From Streptomyces sp. MMG1121 (lineage in GTDB: Bacteria; Actinomycetota; Actinomycetes; Streptomycetales; Streptomycetaceae), in the NCBI RefSeq assembly GCF_001280015.1, contig NZ_LGDV01000200.1, positions 4,626-68,625 on the forward strand: a stretch of DNA of 64,000 nucleotides, given 5' to 3'. The notes under the pieces are model-generated. The model made no database searches and had not been told where the DNA came from. It worked only from the letters and a program-made list of their open reading frames with translations. The translations under genes were made by a program, and so were the position numbers. Positions 19,718 through 29,554 of this stretch are shown in pieces; within the stretch, counting starts at the first letter, position 1, and every line of letters starts with the position of its first letter.

Positions 19718-20016
19718 GCTGCGGAGATCCGCACGAGACGGACTGCAGTGAGGTCCTCGACCATCTGTACGAGTTCCTCGACAGTGAGATGCCGGACGTC
19801 GATCGCGACAAGTTCCGGCACCACTTCGAGGAATGCTCCCCGTGCCTGGAGAAGTACGGCCTGGAGCAGGCCGTGAAGAAGCTCGTCAAGCGCTGCTGCG
19901 GACATGACGACGTTCCGGCGGATCTGCGTGCCAAGGTCATGGGGCGGCTCGATCTGATCCGCTCCGGGCAGGCCGTGCCCGAGCACGACGTGACCGCCAC
20001 TCCGCAGGAGAGCTGA
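19714..20016 (+). CDS. rsrA: Zinc-binding anti-sigma factor RsrA
   Basis: A 100-residue ZAS-family anti-sigma factor that holds SigR inactive and releases it when disulfides form. Zinc/redox residues are Cys11, His37, Cys41 and Cys44 (HFEECSPC), with extra Cys3 and Cys61-62 as in the S. coelicolor protein. It overlaps sigR by four bases, so the two are made together in balanced amounts. Confidence 0.95.
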   Translation: MSCGDPHETDCSEVLDHLYEFLDSEMPDVDRDKFRHHFEECSPCLEKYGLEQAVKKLVKRCCGHDDVPADLRAKVMGRLDLIRSGQAVPEHDVTATPQES

Positions 20017-20124
20017 CCGCCGGGTCATCACCCGAACGTGCTAATCCTCAGGTCATAAGCCCCGTACCCGCCGGTTTCCGCCCTAGGCTCCGAGCCTGGG
20101 CAGGTGTGGTCGGGGAGGGGCGCG

Positions 20125-21429
20125 ATGGAGGCGGTTCCGGCGAGAGCGCGCGGCTACGTGGCCGGCGTCGCCGTGCTGGCGCTGCTCTGCCTGCTGCCGC
20201 TGCCGACGATACGCACCCCCTGGTGGGCGCTCGGCCTGCTCTCCGCGCTCTACGCCGCCTGCGAGTACGTCGTACGGCGTCGCTTCGGCGGCACCTTCTA
20301 CCCCGTCCTGCTCGCCGGCGCGTTCCTGCTGCCCCCGCCGGCCGCCGCGCTGGTCCCGCTGCCCGCCGCCCTGCTGGGCCGGGTCGAGCAGCGGCCCGCC
20401 CTGCTCCGGCGGGTGTGGCGGGCCGCGCAGCCCGCGCTCGCCGTGTGGGGCGCGGCCAAGGTGCACTGGGCGCTCGGCGGCCGGGACGCCGTCGTCGCCT
20501 CCGACTTCCCCCGCGCCCTGCTGCCCGCCGGCGCCGCCGTCCTCGCCTTCTGCCTGGTTCTGGCCGTCCTCGACGGCGGCATCCGCGCGGTCGCCCTCGG
20601 TATCCCGCTGCGGCAGGCCTGGCGAGGGCTGCTGTCCCGCTCGCTCGCGCCGGTGGTGGTGCACGGACTCGCCGGGCTGATGATGGCCGTGCTGTGGCGC
20701 AGCCCGTACGGCCCGGTCGCCGCGCTGCTCGTGCTGCTGCCGATGGGCGTCTCCTGGTGGGTCTTCGCCCAGTACCACCGCGAACGCGCCGCCCACCAGG
20801 CCACCATCCGCGCCCTCGTACAGGCCGTCGACATCAAGGACGGCTACACCCGCGGCCACAGCGAACGCGTCGGACAGGCCTCCGTGATGATCGCCCGCGA
20901 ACTCGGCATGGACGACGACCGCGTCGAGATGCTCCGCTTCGCCGGCATCCTGCACGACGTCGGCAAGCTCGGCGTCCCCACCCGGCTGCTGCGCAAGGAC
21001 GGCCCGCTGACCCCCGAGGAACGCCGCATCATCGAACTGCACCCCGAGTACGGCCACGAGATGGTCCGCGGGATCTCCTTCCTCGGCGAGGCCCGCGCCG
21101 CGATCCTGCACCACCACGAACGCCTCGACGGCAGCGGCTACCCCTACGGCCTGGTCGGCACCCAGATCCCCGAGTCCGCCCGGATCGTCGCCGTCGCCGA
21201 TGCCTTCGACGCCATGACCTCCACCCGCTCCTACCGCAGAGCCCGGCCGGTCGGGACGGCCGTCGCCGAGCTGGAGCGGTGCGCGGGCGCCCAGTTCGAC
21301 CCCCGGATGGTCGGCGCGCTGGCCCGCGTCCTGCACCGCCAGGGCTGGCACCCCGCGGTCACCGCCGACGAACCCGCGCACAAGCGCGCACCCCAGGAGC
21401 CGGTCCCCAGCACCGGGACATCCGGGTGA
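20125..21429 (+). CDS. Membrane HD-GYP-domain phosphohydrolase
   Basis: A 434-residue protein with six or so N-terminal hydrophobic segments (to about residue 220) and a C-terminal HD-GYP domain. Metal-binding motifs are GHSERV, GILHDVGKLGVP, HPEYGHE, ILHHHERLDGSGYP and DAFDAMTS. Active HD-GYP enzymes cleave cyclic dinucleotides such as c-di-GMP, and the GYP signature is intact here. The ATG at 20125 follows GGGAGGGG. It shares four bases (GTGA) with the next gene, a related HD protein. Confidence 0.85.
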   Translation: MEAVPARARGYVAGVAVLALLCLLPLPTIRTPWWALGLLSALYAACEYVVRRRFGGTFYPVLLAGAFLLPPPAAALVPLPAALLGRVEQRPALLRRVWRAAQPALAVWGAAKVHWALGGRDAVVASDFPRALLPAGAAVLAFCLVLAVLDGGIRAVALGIPLRQAWRGLLSRSLAPVVVHGLAGLMMAVLWRSPYGPVAALLVLLPMGVSWWVFAQYHRERAAHQATIRALVQAVDIKDGYTRGHSERVGQASVMIARELGMDDDRVEMLRFAGILHDVGKLGVPTRLLRKDGPLTPEERRIIELHPEYGHEMVRGISFLGEARAAILHHHERLDGSGYPYGLVGTQIPESARIVAVADAFDAMTSTRSYRRARPVGTAVAELERCAGAQFDPRMVGALARVLHRQGWHPAVTADEPAHKRAPQEPVPSTGTSG

Positions 21430-22718
21430 ACGCCCTGCGGCCGATCCACGGCGCCGCCGCGCTCACCGCGGCCTGCTGCCTCGCCGCCACCCTGTGGACC
21501 GGCCTCGCGGACCGGGGTGTCGCGCTCGCCTTCGGGGTGCTCATAGCCGTCGGCGAGCTGACCCGGTGGAGCGACGCCCGGATACGGCAGGCCGCGCCCC
21601 TCGCCACCGCCGGCTCGCTGTCGTACGCCCTGCTCGGCGCCGACGCCGGACAGCCCACCACCCATCGCGCCGCCCAGGTCGTCACCGTCGCCCTCGCCGC
21701 CGCCCTGCTCGGCGCCGTCCCGCACATCTGGTCCGGCCGTACCCTCACCCTCGACCACCTCGCCCGCCGCGTCCTGACCGTCGGCTTCGCCGCCGTCTGC
21801 TTCCAACCCCTGTACAACGAAGGCCTGTTGGCCTCCTGGATCGGCCCCGCCTATGCCCTGCTCCTCATCGCCCTGCTCGGTCTCACCAGCCTGTGCGACG
21901 CCGTCCTGGCCGCCGCCCTCGCGCACGCCCGCACCCGCTGGCCGTTCGGCCCGCTGCTGCGCGAGGAGCTGCGCGGACTGCTCGGCATCGGCTCCGCCGT
22001 CTGCGCGACCGGCGCCGTGATGGCGCTCGCGGTCGCCGTCGCCGGACTGTGGGCGCTGCCCGTGTTCTGCCTGCCCCTGCTGCTCACCCAGCTCTCCGTC
22101 CGTCGGTACGCCGCGGTGCGCGCCACCTACCGGCAGACCATCGCCTCCCTCGCCCGCGCCACCGAGATAGCCGGGTACACCCCCGCGGGCCACGCCCGCC
22201 GGGTCGCCGCGCTCAGCCTCGCCGTCGGCCGCGATCTCGGCCTCACCGGGGACGAACTGACCGTTCTGGAGTACGCGGCCCTCATGCACGACATCGGCCA
22301 GCTCAGCCTGGTCGACCCGGTCCCGGCCGGTGCCACCGCGGACCTGCCCGCCGCGCAGCAGCGGCGCATCGCGCTGCTCGGCGGGGCCGTCGTCCGGCAG
22401 ACCGGGGTGGACGCGGCCGTCGCCGTCGTGGTCGAGCGGCAGGCCGACCCCTGCCCGGAGCAGCCCGTCGCCGCACGGATCGTCCGGGCCGTGAACGCCT
22501 ACGAGGAGAAGACCCGGGACGCCGGCCCCGAAGGTCCGCTGTGGGCACTGGAGGAACTGCGCCTCGCCGCCGCCGGGGACTACGCCCCCGAGGTCGTCGA
22601 GTCCCTCGCCCGGGTGCTGGCCCAGCCGAGCGGCTGGCGGGAGACCGGGCCGGCGCAGGCCGACGGGAGACGTACGGCACTGTCTGACCCCGCGCGTGGC
22701 TGGGTAACCCATGGGTAA
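21426..22718 (+). CDS. Membrane HD-domain protein, degenerate paralogue
   Basis: A 430-residue partner of the preceding gene with the same build: hydrophobic N-terminal half and an HD domain near residues 240-400. HD remnants are GYTPAGHARRVAALS and YAALMHDIGQLSLVDP, but the downstream HHE...DGSGYP signature of HD-GYP enzymes is replaced by unrelated sequence (VVERQADPCPEQP). It may have lost or changed activity and may regulate its neighbour. The GTG start at 21426 overlaps the upstream stop. Confidence 0.78.
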   Translation: MNALRPIHGAAALTAACCLAATLWTGLADRGVALAFGVLIAVGELTRWSDARIRQAAPLATAGSLSYALLGADAGQPTTHRAAQVVTVALAAALLGAVPHIWSGRTLTLDHLARRVLTVGFAAVCFQPLYNEGLLASWIGPAYALLLIALLGLTSLCDAVLAAALAHARTRWPFGPLLREELRGLLGIGSAVCATGAVMALAVAVAGLWALPVFCLPLLLTQLSVRRYAAVRATYRQTIASLARATEIAGYTPAGHARRVAALSLAVGRDLGLTGDELTVLEYAALMHDIGQLSLVDPVPAGATADLPAAQQRRIALLGGAVVRQTGVDAAVAVVVERQADPCPEQPVAARIVRAVNAYEEKTRDAGPEGPLWALEELRLAAAGDYAPEVVESLARVLAQPSGWRETGPAQADGRRTALSDPARGWVTHG

Positions 22719-22818
22719 TGAGCGCCTTTCCCACCGTACGTGGTTGGATGCGAGGGAGAGGGTGTCCGGGGGCACAAGCCAGCCCACTGTGTGGAAATGG
22801 AACTGGCAGGCGGGAATC

Positions 22819-23802
22819 GTGAGGATCTTCGGCAAGGGACGGCACCGGCCCTCCGCCTCCTGGCGGCAGGCCACGGACCGCGCGTTCACACTCATCGGCG
22901 ACGGACGCTACGAGGACGCGGGCGAGCTGCTGACACGGGCCGCCGATCTGGAACCCTGGCTGTCGGAGTCCTGGTTCAACCTCGCCCTGCTGCACAAGTT
23001 CCGGCACGACTGGGAGCAGGCCCGCGCGGCCGGCCTGAGGGCGGTCGCCCTGCTCGACCGGGAGACCGGTACGCCCGACTGGTGGAACGTCGGCATCGCC
23101 GCCACCGCCCTGCAGGACTGGCCGCTGGCCCGTCGCGCCTGGCAGGCGTACGGACTGAAGGTGCCCGGGTCAGGCGCCGCCGCGGTCGGCGAACCGGTCG
23201 GCATGGAGCTGGGCAGCGCGGCCGTACGGCTCTCCCCGGAGGGTGAGGCCGAGGTCGTGTGGGGCCGCCGGCTCGACCCGGCGCGCATCGAGGTGCTGTC
23301 CATCCCGCTTCCCTCGTCCGGACGGCGCTGGGGCGAGGTCGTCCTGCACGACGGGGTCCCGCACGGCGAGCGCACGACGTCCGCGGGGCATTCCTACCCG
23401 GTCTTCGACGAGATCGAGCTGTGGGCGCCCTCGCCCGTGCCGACCTGGGTGGTCCTGCTGGAGGCGGCCACGGAGGCGGACCGGGACGCGCTGGAGCAGC
23501 TCGCCGCCGACGCGGGGTTCGCCGCGGAGGACTGGTCGTCGTCCGTGCGGCTGCTGTGCCGGACGTGTTCCGAGTCCCGGATGCCTTCCGACGAGGGCGA
23601 AGGGATGCAGCTGGATCCGCATGATCACAGTGAGCCCGGTCACCCGGGGCCGCTGGGGCATCGGACGGACGGGCAGCTGTGGGTGCCGGAGCGGGAGTGC
23701 GGCGTGGCCGCGCCGGCTTCGTTGGTGCGGGGGCTGCTGGACGGATGGGTTGCGGACAGCCCTGATTCCCGGGACTGGCGGGATCTCGAAGAGGTGTGCT
23801 GA
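22819..23802 (+). CDS. Tetratricopeptide-repeat protein
   Basis: A 327-residue soluble protein with an N-terminal TPR section (about residues 10-110, e.g. YEDAGELLTRAADLEPWLSE). A beta-rich region follows, then a C-terminal part with CRTCSESRMP and an acidic/His stretch (DPHDHSEPGHP). The GTG at 22819 gives MRIFGKGRHRP; an ATG at 22711 would add 36 residues with no domain character. Function unknown; it precedes peptide deformylase. Confidence 0.75.
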   Translation: MRIFGKGRHRPSASWRQATDRAFTLIGDGRYEDAGELLTRAADLEPWLSESWFNLALLHKFRHDWEQARAAGLRAVALLDRETGTPDWWNVGIAATALQDWPLARRAWQAYGLKVPGSGAAAVGEPVGMELGSAAVRLSPEGEAEVVWGRRLDPARIEVLSIPLPSSGRRWGEVVLHDGVPHGERTTSAGHSYPVFDEIELWAPSPVPTWVVLLEAATEADRDALEQLAADAGFAAEDWSSSVRLLCRTCSESRMPSDEGEGMQLDPHDHSEPGHPGPLGHRTDGQLWVPERECGVAAPASLVRGLLDGWVADSPDSRDWRDLEEVC

Positions 23803-23916
23803 GGCTGCCCGCCGTCCTGGCCGGCCGCACCGTTCCCCGCGCCCCTCGAGGGACGCTGCACGTACCCTGTATCAGCATTCACTCCCAGTTTTTGTGCAGG
23901 AAGGCATACGTCGGTC

Positions 23917-24567
23917 ATGGCTCAGCAGGACACCGATCAGCAGCACGCGGGCGTGCTCCCCGTCGACGGTGAGGGGTACGTCGTCGACACGGAGGACTGC
24001 GAGGAGCGCGAGAAGGCCTGGCGTGAGCGCGGCGCCTCGCAGCCGATCACGGTCGTCGGCAACCCGGTGCTGCACCGGGAGTGCGAGGACGTCACCGAGT
24101 TCGGCGAGGAGCTGCGGCAGCTGGCCGCCGACATGTTCGCCAGCCAGCGCACCGCCGAGGGCGTGGGCCTGGCCGCCAACCAGATCGGTGTCGACCTGAA
24201 GGTCTTCGTCTACGACTGCCAGGACGACGAGGGCACCCGGCACGTCGGTGTGGTGTGCAACCCGCGGCTGGTCGATCTGCCGGCCGAACGGCGCCTGCTG
24301 GACGACAGCAACGAGGGCTGCCTGTCCGTGCCAGGGGCATATGCCGAGCTCGCGCGTCCCGACTATGCCGAGGTGACCGGCCAGGACGAGCGGGGCAACG
24401 CGATCAAGGTCCGCGGCACCGGCTACTTCGCACGCTGTTTGCAGCACGAGACCGACCACCTGTACGGCCGCCTCTACATCGACCGTCTGTCGAAGCGGGA
24501 CCGCAAGGACGCGCTGCGGCAGATGGCCGAGAACGAGCCACGCTACCCGGTGGTCGCCAACGACTAG
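23917..24567 (+). CDS. def: Peptide deformylase
   Basis: A 216-residue deformylase that removes the formyl group from nascent N-termini. All three motifs are present: [18 protein letters not shown] (metal-ligand Cys) and QHETDHL (metal-ligand His pair and catalytic Glu). The 40-residue N-terminal extension is common in actinobacterial forms. Motif II reads EGCLSVPG, the usual active type. Confidence 0.95.
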   Translation: MAQQDTDQQHAGVLPVDGEGYVVDTEDCEEREKAWRERGASQPITVVGNPVLHRECEDVTEFGEELRQLAADMFASQRTAEGVGLAANQIGVDLKVFVYDCQDDEGTRHVGVVCNPRLVDLPAERRLLDDSNEGCLSVPGAYAELARPDYAEVTGQDERGNAIKVRGTGYFARCLQHETDHLYGRLYIDRLSKRDRKDALRQMAENEPRYPVVAND

Positions 24568-24584
24568 CCACCGCAGGGCCGTCG

Positions 24585-24620
24585 GGGCGCCCGACCGGGA
24601 TTACTCCCGGTCGGGCGCCC
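24585..24620 (+). terminator. Terminator after def
   Basis: The 16-bp perfect arms GGGCGCCCGACCGGGA and TCCCGGTCGGGCGCCC flank a TTAC loop. Confidence 0.85.
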
Positions 24621-24678
24621 TTCGTATGACCTCGCTCGCTTGTCCGCTCGTCGTACAACCGATCCCTTCCGGTCCGCT

Positions 24679-24699
24679 AGTGATCCTTAATCAGTCACT
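24679..24699. promoter_or_regulatory. Small inverted repeat upstream of the terpene synthase gene
   Basis: AGTGA and TCACT are separated by 11 A/T-rich bases, 160 bp upstream of the start. The stretch 24568-24858 holds no gene apart from the def terminator and this possible operator. Confidence 0.3.
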
Positions 24700-24858
24700 C
24701 GAGGGGGGATTCTCGGCACCTTGGGGTAGTGAGTGGAGCAAATCCGTTCCCATGGCGGTCAGTTGTGGTGCTGAATGGGAAGTGCGGGGACGCACAACGG
24801 CGCACGCCCGGCACAACAGGAGGGGTGTGCGCTCCTGGCGGCTGAGAGGGGTTTGTTC

Positions 24859-25944
24859 GTGCAAGCTTTCCCACACAGCACCACAGCGACGCCTACGGCG
24901 GTCGTAGTACCACCCTCGTTGGCACTCCCGGTGATCGAATCCGCCTTTCCCCGGCAACTGCATCCGTATTGGCCCCGGCTCCAGGAGAAGACACGGCTCT
25001 GGCTGCTGAAAAGGCAGCTCATGCCGGCGGGCAAGGTGCAGGAATATGCCGATGGACTGTGCTACACCGACCTGATGGCGGGCTTCTACGTCAACGCCCC
25101 TGACGAGGTCCTGCAAGCGATCGCCGACTACAGTGCGTGGTTCTTCATCTGGGACGACCGCCACGACCGTGACATCGTGCACGGCCGGGCGGGCGACTGG
25201 CGGCGGCTGAGGAACCGCCTGCACACCGCCCTCGATGCGCCCAGGCACCATCTGCACCACCCGGACCCGCTGGTCGCGGGGTTCGCGGACAGCGTGCTGC
25301 GGCTGTACGGCTTCCTGTCGCACACCTGGAACCAGCGCTTCGCCCGGCACTTCCACGCGGTGATCGAGGCCTACGACCGCGAATTCCGCAACCGCACCGA
25401 GGGATACATACCCGACGTCGAGGAATACCTCGATCTGCGTCGGCACACCTTCGCCCACTGGATATGGACGGACCTGCTCGAACCCAGCGCGGGTTGCGAA
25501 CTCCCGGACAGGGTACGGAAATACCCGGCCTATCGTCGGGCCGCACTGCTCTGCCAGGAATTCGCCGCCTGGTACAACGACCTGTGCTCGCTGCCAAAGG
25601 AAATCGCGGGCGACGAGGTCCACAATCTCGGAATCAGTCTCATCACCCATGAGGGACTGACTCTCGAAGAAGCCGTGGACGAGGTCAGGCGGCGCGTCGA
25701 AGAATGCATCCTGGAATTTCTCGACGCCGAGCAGGAAGCGCTTCTGTTCGCCGAAGCAATCGACGACGGAAGCGTCCGCGGAAAAGAACTGAGCACTGCG
25801 GTGCGGGCCAGTGTCTGCAATATGCGGAACTGGTTCAGCTCCGTCTACTGGTTCCACCACGAGTCCGGCCGGTACATGGTCGACAGCTGGGACGACCGGT
25901 CCACGCCCCCGTACGTCACGAACGAAGCGGCAGGTGAGAAATGA
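24859..25944 (+). CDS. cyc1: Epi-isozizaene synthase (class I sesquiterpene cyclase)
   Basis: A 361-residue cyclase, the length of S. coelicolor EIZS (SCO5222), that converts farnesyl diphosphate to (+)-epi-isozizaene. The Asp-rich motif DDRHD starts at residue 99, as in EIZS. The NSE-type Mg-binding motif is NDLCSLPKE, and the C-terminal [20 protein letters not shown] is near-identical to EIZS from memory. The GTG at 24859 (mature-like start QAFPH) fits EIZS length; an ATG at 24775 would add 28 unrelated residues. It overlaps the P450 gene by ATGA. Confidence 0.95.
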   Translation: MQAFPHSTTATPTAVVVPPSLALPVIESAFPRQLHPYWPRLQEKTRLWLLKRQLMPAGKVQEYADGLCYTDLMAGFYVNAPDEVLQAIADYSAWFFIWDDRHDRDIVHGRAGDWRRLRNRLHTALDAPRHHLHHPDPLVAGFADSVLRLYGFLSHTWNQRFARHFHAVIEAYDREFRNRTEGYIPDVEEYLDLRRHTFAHWIWTDLLEPSAGCELPDRVRKYPAYRRAALLCQEFAAWYNDLCSLPKEIAGDEVHNLGISLITHEGLTLEEAVDEVRRRVEECILEFLDAEQEALLFAEAIDDGSVRGKELSTAVRASVCNMRNWFSSVYWFHHESGRYMVDSWDDRSTPPYVTNEAAGEK

Positions 25945-27302
25945 CCGTCGAGTCTGTGAAGCCCGTGACCTCCGAAACGATCGAACCGCCCCTGGCCGGC
26001 GGCGCGGTGCCGGGTCTCGGACACGGCCTGAAACTGGTCCGCGACCCGCTCGCCTTCATGGCCCGGCTGCGCGACCACGGCGACGTCGTACGCCTCAAGC
26101 TCGGCCCCAAGACGGTGTACGCCGTCACCACGCCCGCCCTCACCGGCGCCCTCGCTCTCAGCCCCGACTTCAAGATCGACGGCCCGCTGTGGGAGTCCCT
26201 CGAAGGGCTGCTCGGCAAGGAAGGTGTGGCTACCGCCAACGGCCCCCGGCACCGGCGCCAGCGGCGCACCATCCAGCCCGCGTTCCGGCTGGACGCCATC
26301 CCGGACTACGGGCCGATCATGGAGGAGGAGGCGCATGCGCTGACCGAGCGCTGGCGGCCCGGCGAGACCGTCGAGTGCACCTCGGAGTCCTTCCGGGTGG
26401 CCGTCCGCATCGCCGCCCGCTGCCTGCTGCGCGGCGAGTACATGGACGAGCGCGCCGAGCGGCTCAGCGTCGACCTCGCCACCGTCTTCCGGGGCATGTA
26501 CCGCAGGATGGTCGTCCCGCTCGGACCGCTGTACCGGCTGCCGTTTCCGGCCAACCGCGAATTCAACCGGGCCTTGGCCGATTTGCATCTCCTCGTCGAC
26601 GAGATCGTCGCCGAGCGCAGGGCATCTGGTCAAAGGCCGGACGATTTGCTGACGGCATTGCTGGAAGCGAAGGGCGACAATGGCGACCCCATCGGGGAAC
26701 AGGAGATCCACGACCAGGTCGTCGCGATACTCACCCCGGGCAGCGAAACAGTGGCCTCCACGATCATGTGGCTGCTCCAAGTCCTGGCGGAACACCCGGA
26801 ACACGCCGAGAAGGTACGGACCGAGGTCGAATCCGTGACCGGCGGCCGACCGGTCGGATTCGAGCACGTTCGCACACTCACGCACACCAACAATGTCGTC
26901 GTCGAGGCCATGCGGCTCAGGCCGGCCGTATGGATATTGACGCGGCGGGCGGTGACCGATACCTCGCTGGGCGGCTATCGCATTCCGGCCGGGGCGGACA
27001 TCGTCTACAGCCCGTACGCGATCCAGCGCGACGCCCGCTCCTACGACCACCACCTCGACTTCGACCCCGACCGGTGGCTGCCGGAGCGGGCCAAGGAGGT
27101 ACCGAAGCACGCCATGAGCCCGTTCAGCACGGGCAACCGCAAGTGCCCGAGCGATCACTTCTCCATGGCCCAGCTGACCCTGATCACGGCGGCGATATCG
27201 GCGAAGTACCGCTTCGAGCAGGTCGCGCGGTCGAACGACACCACCCGTGTGGGCATCACCCTGCGCCCGCACGACCTGCTGCTGCGGCCCGTGGAATGGT
27301 GA
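25941..27302 (+). CDS. cyp170A1: Cytochrome P450 CYP170A1 (albaflavenone synthase)
   Basis: A 453-residue P450 that oxidises epi-isozizaene in two steps through albaflavenols to albaflavenone. The I-helix region is [17 protein letters not shown], the ExxR region lies in [15 protein letters not shown], and the haem loop is [13 protein letters not shown] (ligand Cys). S. coelicolor CYP170A1 was also reported to have a second, terpene-synthase activity; the Asp-rich DDLLTALLE is present here, but I cannot say whether that activity is conserved. Translationally coupled to the cyclase. Confidence 0.94.
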   Translation: MTVESVKPVTSETIEPPLAGGAVPGLGHGLKLVRDPLAFMARLRDHGDVVRLKLGPKTVYAVTTPALTGALALSPDFKIDGPLWESLEGLLGKEGVATANGPRHRRQRRTIQPAFRLDAIPDYGPIMEEEAHALTERWRPGETVECTSESFRVAVRIAARCLLRGEYMDERAERLSVDLATVFRGMYRRMVVPLGPLYRLPFPANREFNRALADLHLLVDEIVAERRASGQRPDDLLTALLEAKGDNGDPIGEQEIHDQVVAILTPGSETVASTIMWLLQVLAEHPEHAEKVRTEVESVTGGRPVGFEHVRTLTHTNNVVVEAMRLRPAVWILTRRAVTDTSLGGYRIPAGADIVYSPYAIQRDARSYDHHLDFDPDRWLPERAKEVPKHAMSPFSTGNRKCPSDHFSMAQLTLITAAISAKYRFEQVARSNDTTRVGITLRPHDLLLRPVEW

Positions 27303-27329
27303 GGCGCACCCCCTGATACCGGCGTGCGC

Positions 27330-28292
27330 TCACGCGGCGTGGGGGCCGCGGAACGTGCGCCGGTAGGCGTTCGGCGTCGTGCCGAGTGCCCGGACGAACT
27401 GATGCCGCATGGCGGCCGCCGTTCCGAACCCGGTGCGCCAGGCGATCGTGTCCACGGTCTCGTCGGTGCCCTCCAGCAACTCCTGTGCGCGCAGCACCCG
27501 TTGGCGCAGGATCCAGCGGTAGGGAGTGGTGCCGGTCTCCTGCTGGAAGCGACGGGCGAAGGTGCGCGGTGACATGTGCGCGCGGGCGGCGAGCTGCTCG
27601 ACGGTCACCTCCTCGCCGAGGTGCTCCTCCATCCACACCAGCACCTCGCCGACGGTGTCGCACGAACCCTTCGGCAGTGGCCGCTCGATGTACTGCGCCT
27701 GCCCGCCGTCCCGGTGCGGCGGTACGACCATCCGCCGGGCGATCTTGTTGGCGACCTCGGGTCCCTGTTCCTTGCGCACGATGTGCAGACAGGCGTCGAT
27801 CCCGGCGGCGGTGCCGGCGGAGGTGATCACGGGATCCTCGTCGACGTACAGCACATCCGGCTCGACGGCGATCCGTGGATAGCGCCGGGCGAGCTGTTCG
27901 GCGTGGTGCCAGTGCACCGCGCACCGCCGGTCCTCCAGCAGCCCGGCGGCGGCCAGTACGAACACCCCGGAGCAGACGCTCAGCACCCGCGCACCCCGCC
28001 CGACGGCCCGCCGCAGGGCGTCCAGCAGCTGTGGCGGATACTCCCGCACGGCATAGGTCTCCCCGGCCGGCACGGCGATCAGATCGGCTTCCTCCAGCCG
28101 CTCCAGACCGTACGGCGTGGACACGGTGAACCCGCAGTGCGTGCGCAGGTCCGGTCCCTCGGCCGAGACTACGGCGAAGTCGTAGACGGGCAGTCCCTCG
28201 TCGCTGCGGTCGATGCCGAACACCTCGCACACGACACCCAGCTCGAAGGGATGCACCCCGTCCAGCAGCACGGCGGCGACGTTCTTGAGCAT
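27330..28292 (-). CDS. nrdS: NrdS: GlxA-type regulator (DJ-1/PfpI domain plus AraC HTH)
   Basis: A 320-residue protein. Residues 1-190 form a DJ-1/PfpI-like domain with the nucleophile-elbow Cys in VLSVCSGVFVLAAAGLL. Residues 215-320 carry two AraC-type helix-turn-helix motifs (VEQLAARAHMSPRTFARRFQ and DTIAWRTGFGTAAAMRHQF). In S. coelicolor an AraC-like gene, nrdS, is the third gene of the class Ia operon nrdABS, and this gene is in that position. The gap to nrdB is 248 bases, and a small plus-strand reading frame lies in it. Confidence 0.8.
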   Translation of the reverse strand: MLKNVAAVLLDGVHPFELGVVCEVFGIDRSDEGLPVYDFAVVSAEGPDLRTHCGFTVSTPYGLERLEEADLIAVPAGETYAVREYPPQLLDALRRAVGRGARVLSVCSGVFVLAAAGLLEDRRCAVHWHHAEQLARRYPRIAVEPDVLYVDEDPVITSAGTAAGIDACLHIVRKEQGPEVANKIARRMVVPPHRDGGQAQYIERPLPKGSCDTVGEVLVWMEEHLGEEVTVEQLAARAHMSPRTFARRFQQETGTTPYRWILRQRVLRAQELLEGTDETVDTIAWRTGFGTAAAMRHQFVRALGTTPNAYRRTFRGPHAA

Positions 28293-28385
28293 GCTGCCAG
28301 TGTGCCGCGTCGGTGGCAGTAATTCGAGGGCCTACGGCAGTCCTGCCACTGCCGGTCAGGAGCATCCGGCACGACAGTGGTGTCC

Positions 28386-28628
28386 ATGACCGGAAACCAG
28401 ATACAAGGCCTGATCGGAATGCTCGCCACCCTCGGGATCCTGCTCCTCCTGGTCCTCCCCTCCGCGATCGGCGCCGTGCGCGAACGGCGCATCGACCGAC
28501 AGCTCAGAAAGGCCCAGGAGGGCCGTGCGGAGAAGGAGGCTCAGAAGTCCTCGTCCAGGTCGACGGTGCCCTCCACCGCGACCTGGTACGCCGACGGGCG
28601 GCGCTCGAAGAAGTTCGTCAGCTCCTGA
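28386..28628 (+). CDS. Possible small membrane protein
   Basis: An 80-residue reading frame with one hydrophobic helix (residues 8-28, LIGMLATLGILLLLVLPSAI) followed by basic residues. The first 50 codons show the G/C-rich third positions expected of a real gene. The last 30 residues overlap the 3' end of nrdB on the other strand and look like its shadow, so the frame may have lost its original stop. Weakly supported. Confidence 0.4.
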   Translation: MTGNQIQGLIGMLATLGILLLLVLPSAIGAVRERRIDRQLRKAQEGRAEKEAQKSSSRSTVPSTATWYADGRRSKKFVSS

Positions 28629-29554
28629 ACACCCTGGAGCTCCATGAAGGAGAAGGGGTTCTCCGAGCCGTACACGGGCGCGAAGCCGAGGCGCGTCAGG
28701 CGCTGGTCGGCGACGCACTCCAGGTACTGGCGCATCGACTCGGTGTTCATGCCCGGCAGACCGTCGCCGCACAGGTCCCGCCCGAACTGGAGCTCCGCCT
28801 CGACGGCTTCCCGCATCATGTCCGTGACCTGCTGCTGGAGCTGGTCGTCGAAGAGCTCCGGCTCCTCCTTGCGGACCGTGTCGACGACGTCGAACGCGAA
28901 GCTCATGTGCATGGTCTCGTCGCGGAACACCCAGTTGGTGCCCGTGGCGAGGCCGTGCAGCAGACCCCGGCTGCGGAACCAGTAGACGTACGCGAAGGCG
29001 CCGTAGAAGAACAGGCCCTCGATGCACGCGGCGAAGCAGATGAGGTTGAGCAGGAAGCGGCGGCGGTCCGCCTTGGACTCCAGGCGGTCCAGCTTCTCGA
29101 CCTCGTTGATCCACTTGAAGCAGAACTCGGCCTTCTCGCGGATCGAGGGGATGTTCTCGACGGCCGCGAAGGCGGCGGCGCGGTCCTCCGGGTCGGGCAG
29201 GTAGGTGTCCAGCAGGGTCAGATAGAACTGGACGTGCACCGCCTCCTCGAAGAGCTGACGGCTCAGGTACAGCCGCGCCTCGGGGGAGTTGATGTGCTTG
29301 TACAGCGTCAGCACCAGGTTGTTCGCGACGATCGAGTCGCCCGTCGCGAAGAAGGCCACCAGACGGCCGATGAGGTGCTGCTCCTCCGGGGACAGCTTCG
29401 CGAGGTCGGCGACGTCCGAGTGGAGGTCGACCTCCTCCACGGTCCAGGTGTTCTTGATCGCGTCCCGGTAGCGCTCGTAGAAGTCCGGGTAGCGCATGGG
29501 ACGGAGGGTCAGCTCGAAGCCCGGGTCGAGAAGGTTCGTGTGACGGGTGGACAT
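28541..29554 (-). CDS. nrdB: Class Ia ribonucleotide reductase, beta subunit
   Basis: A 337-residue diiron-tyrosyl radical subunit. Iron ligands lie in LFEEAVHVQFY, CIEGLFFYGAFAYVYWF and RDETMHMSFAFDVV. The C-terminus is acidic (DLDEDF), as needed for docking to NrdA. The start overlaps the nrdA stop (TAATG), so the two are coupled. The operon is under a cobalamin riboswitch. Confidence 0.95.
   Translation of the reverse strand: MSTRHTNLLDPGFELTLRPMRYPDFYERYRDAIKNTWTVEEVDLHSDVADLAKLSPEEQHLIGRLVAFFATGDSIVANNLVLTLYKHINSPEARLYLSRQLFEEAVHVQFYLTLLDTYLPDPEDRAAAFAAVENIPSIREKAEFCFKWINEVEKLDRLESKADRRRFLLNLICFAACIEGLFFYGAFAYVYWFRSRGLLHGLATGTNWVFRDETMHMSFAFDVVDTVRKEEPELFDDQLQQQVTDMMREAVEAELQFGRDLCGDGLPGMNTESMRQYLECVADQRLTRLGFAPVYGSENPFSFMELQGVQELTNFFERRPSAYQVAVEGTVDLDEDF

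Noticed and set aside
20106-21425. Upstream extension of the second HD protein in frame 3
   Set aside because: The part before 21426 is the Arg-rich alternate frame of the first HD-GYP gene; the real start is the GTG at 21426.
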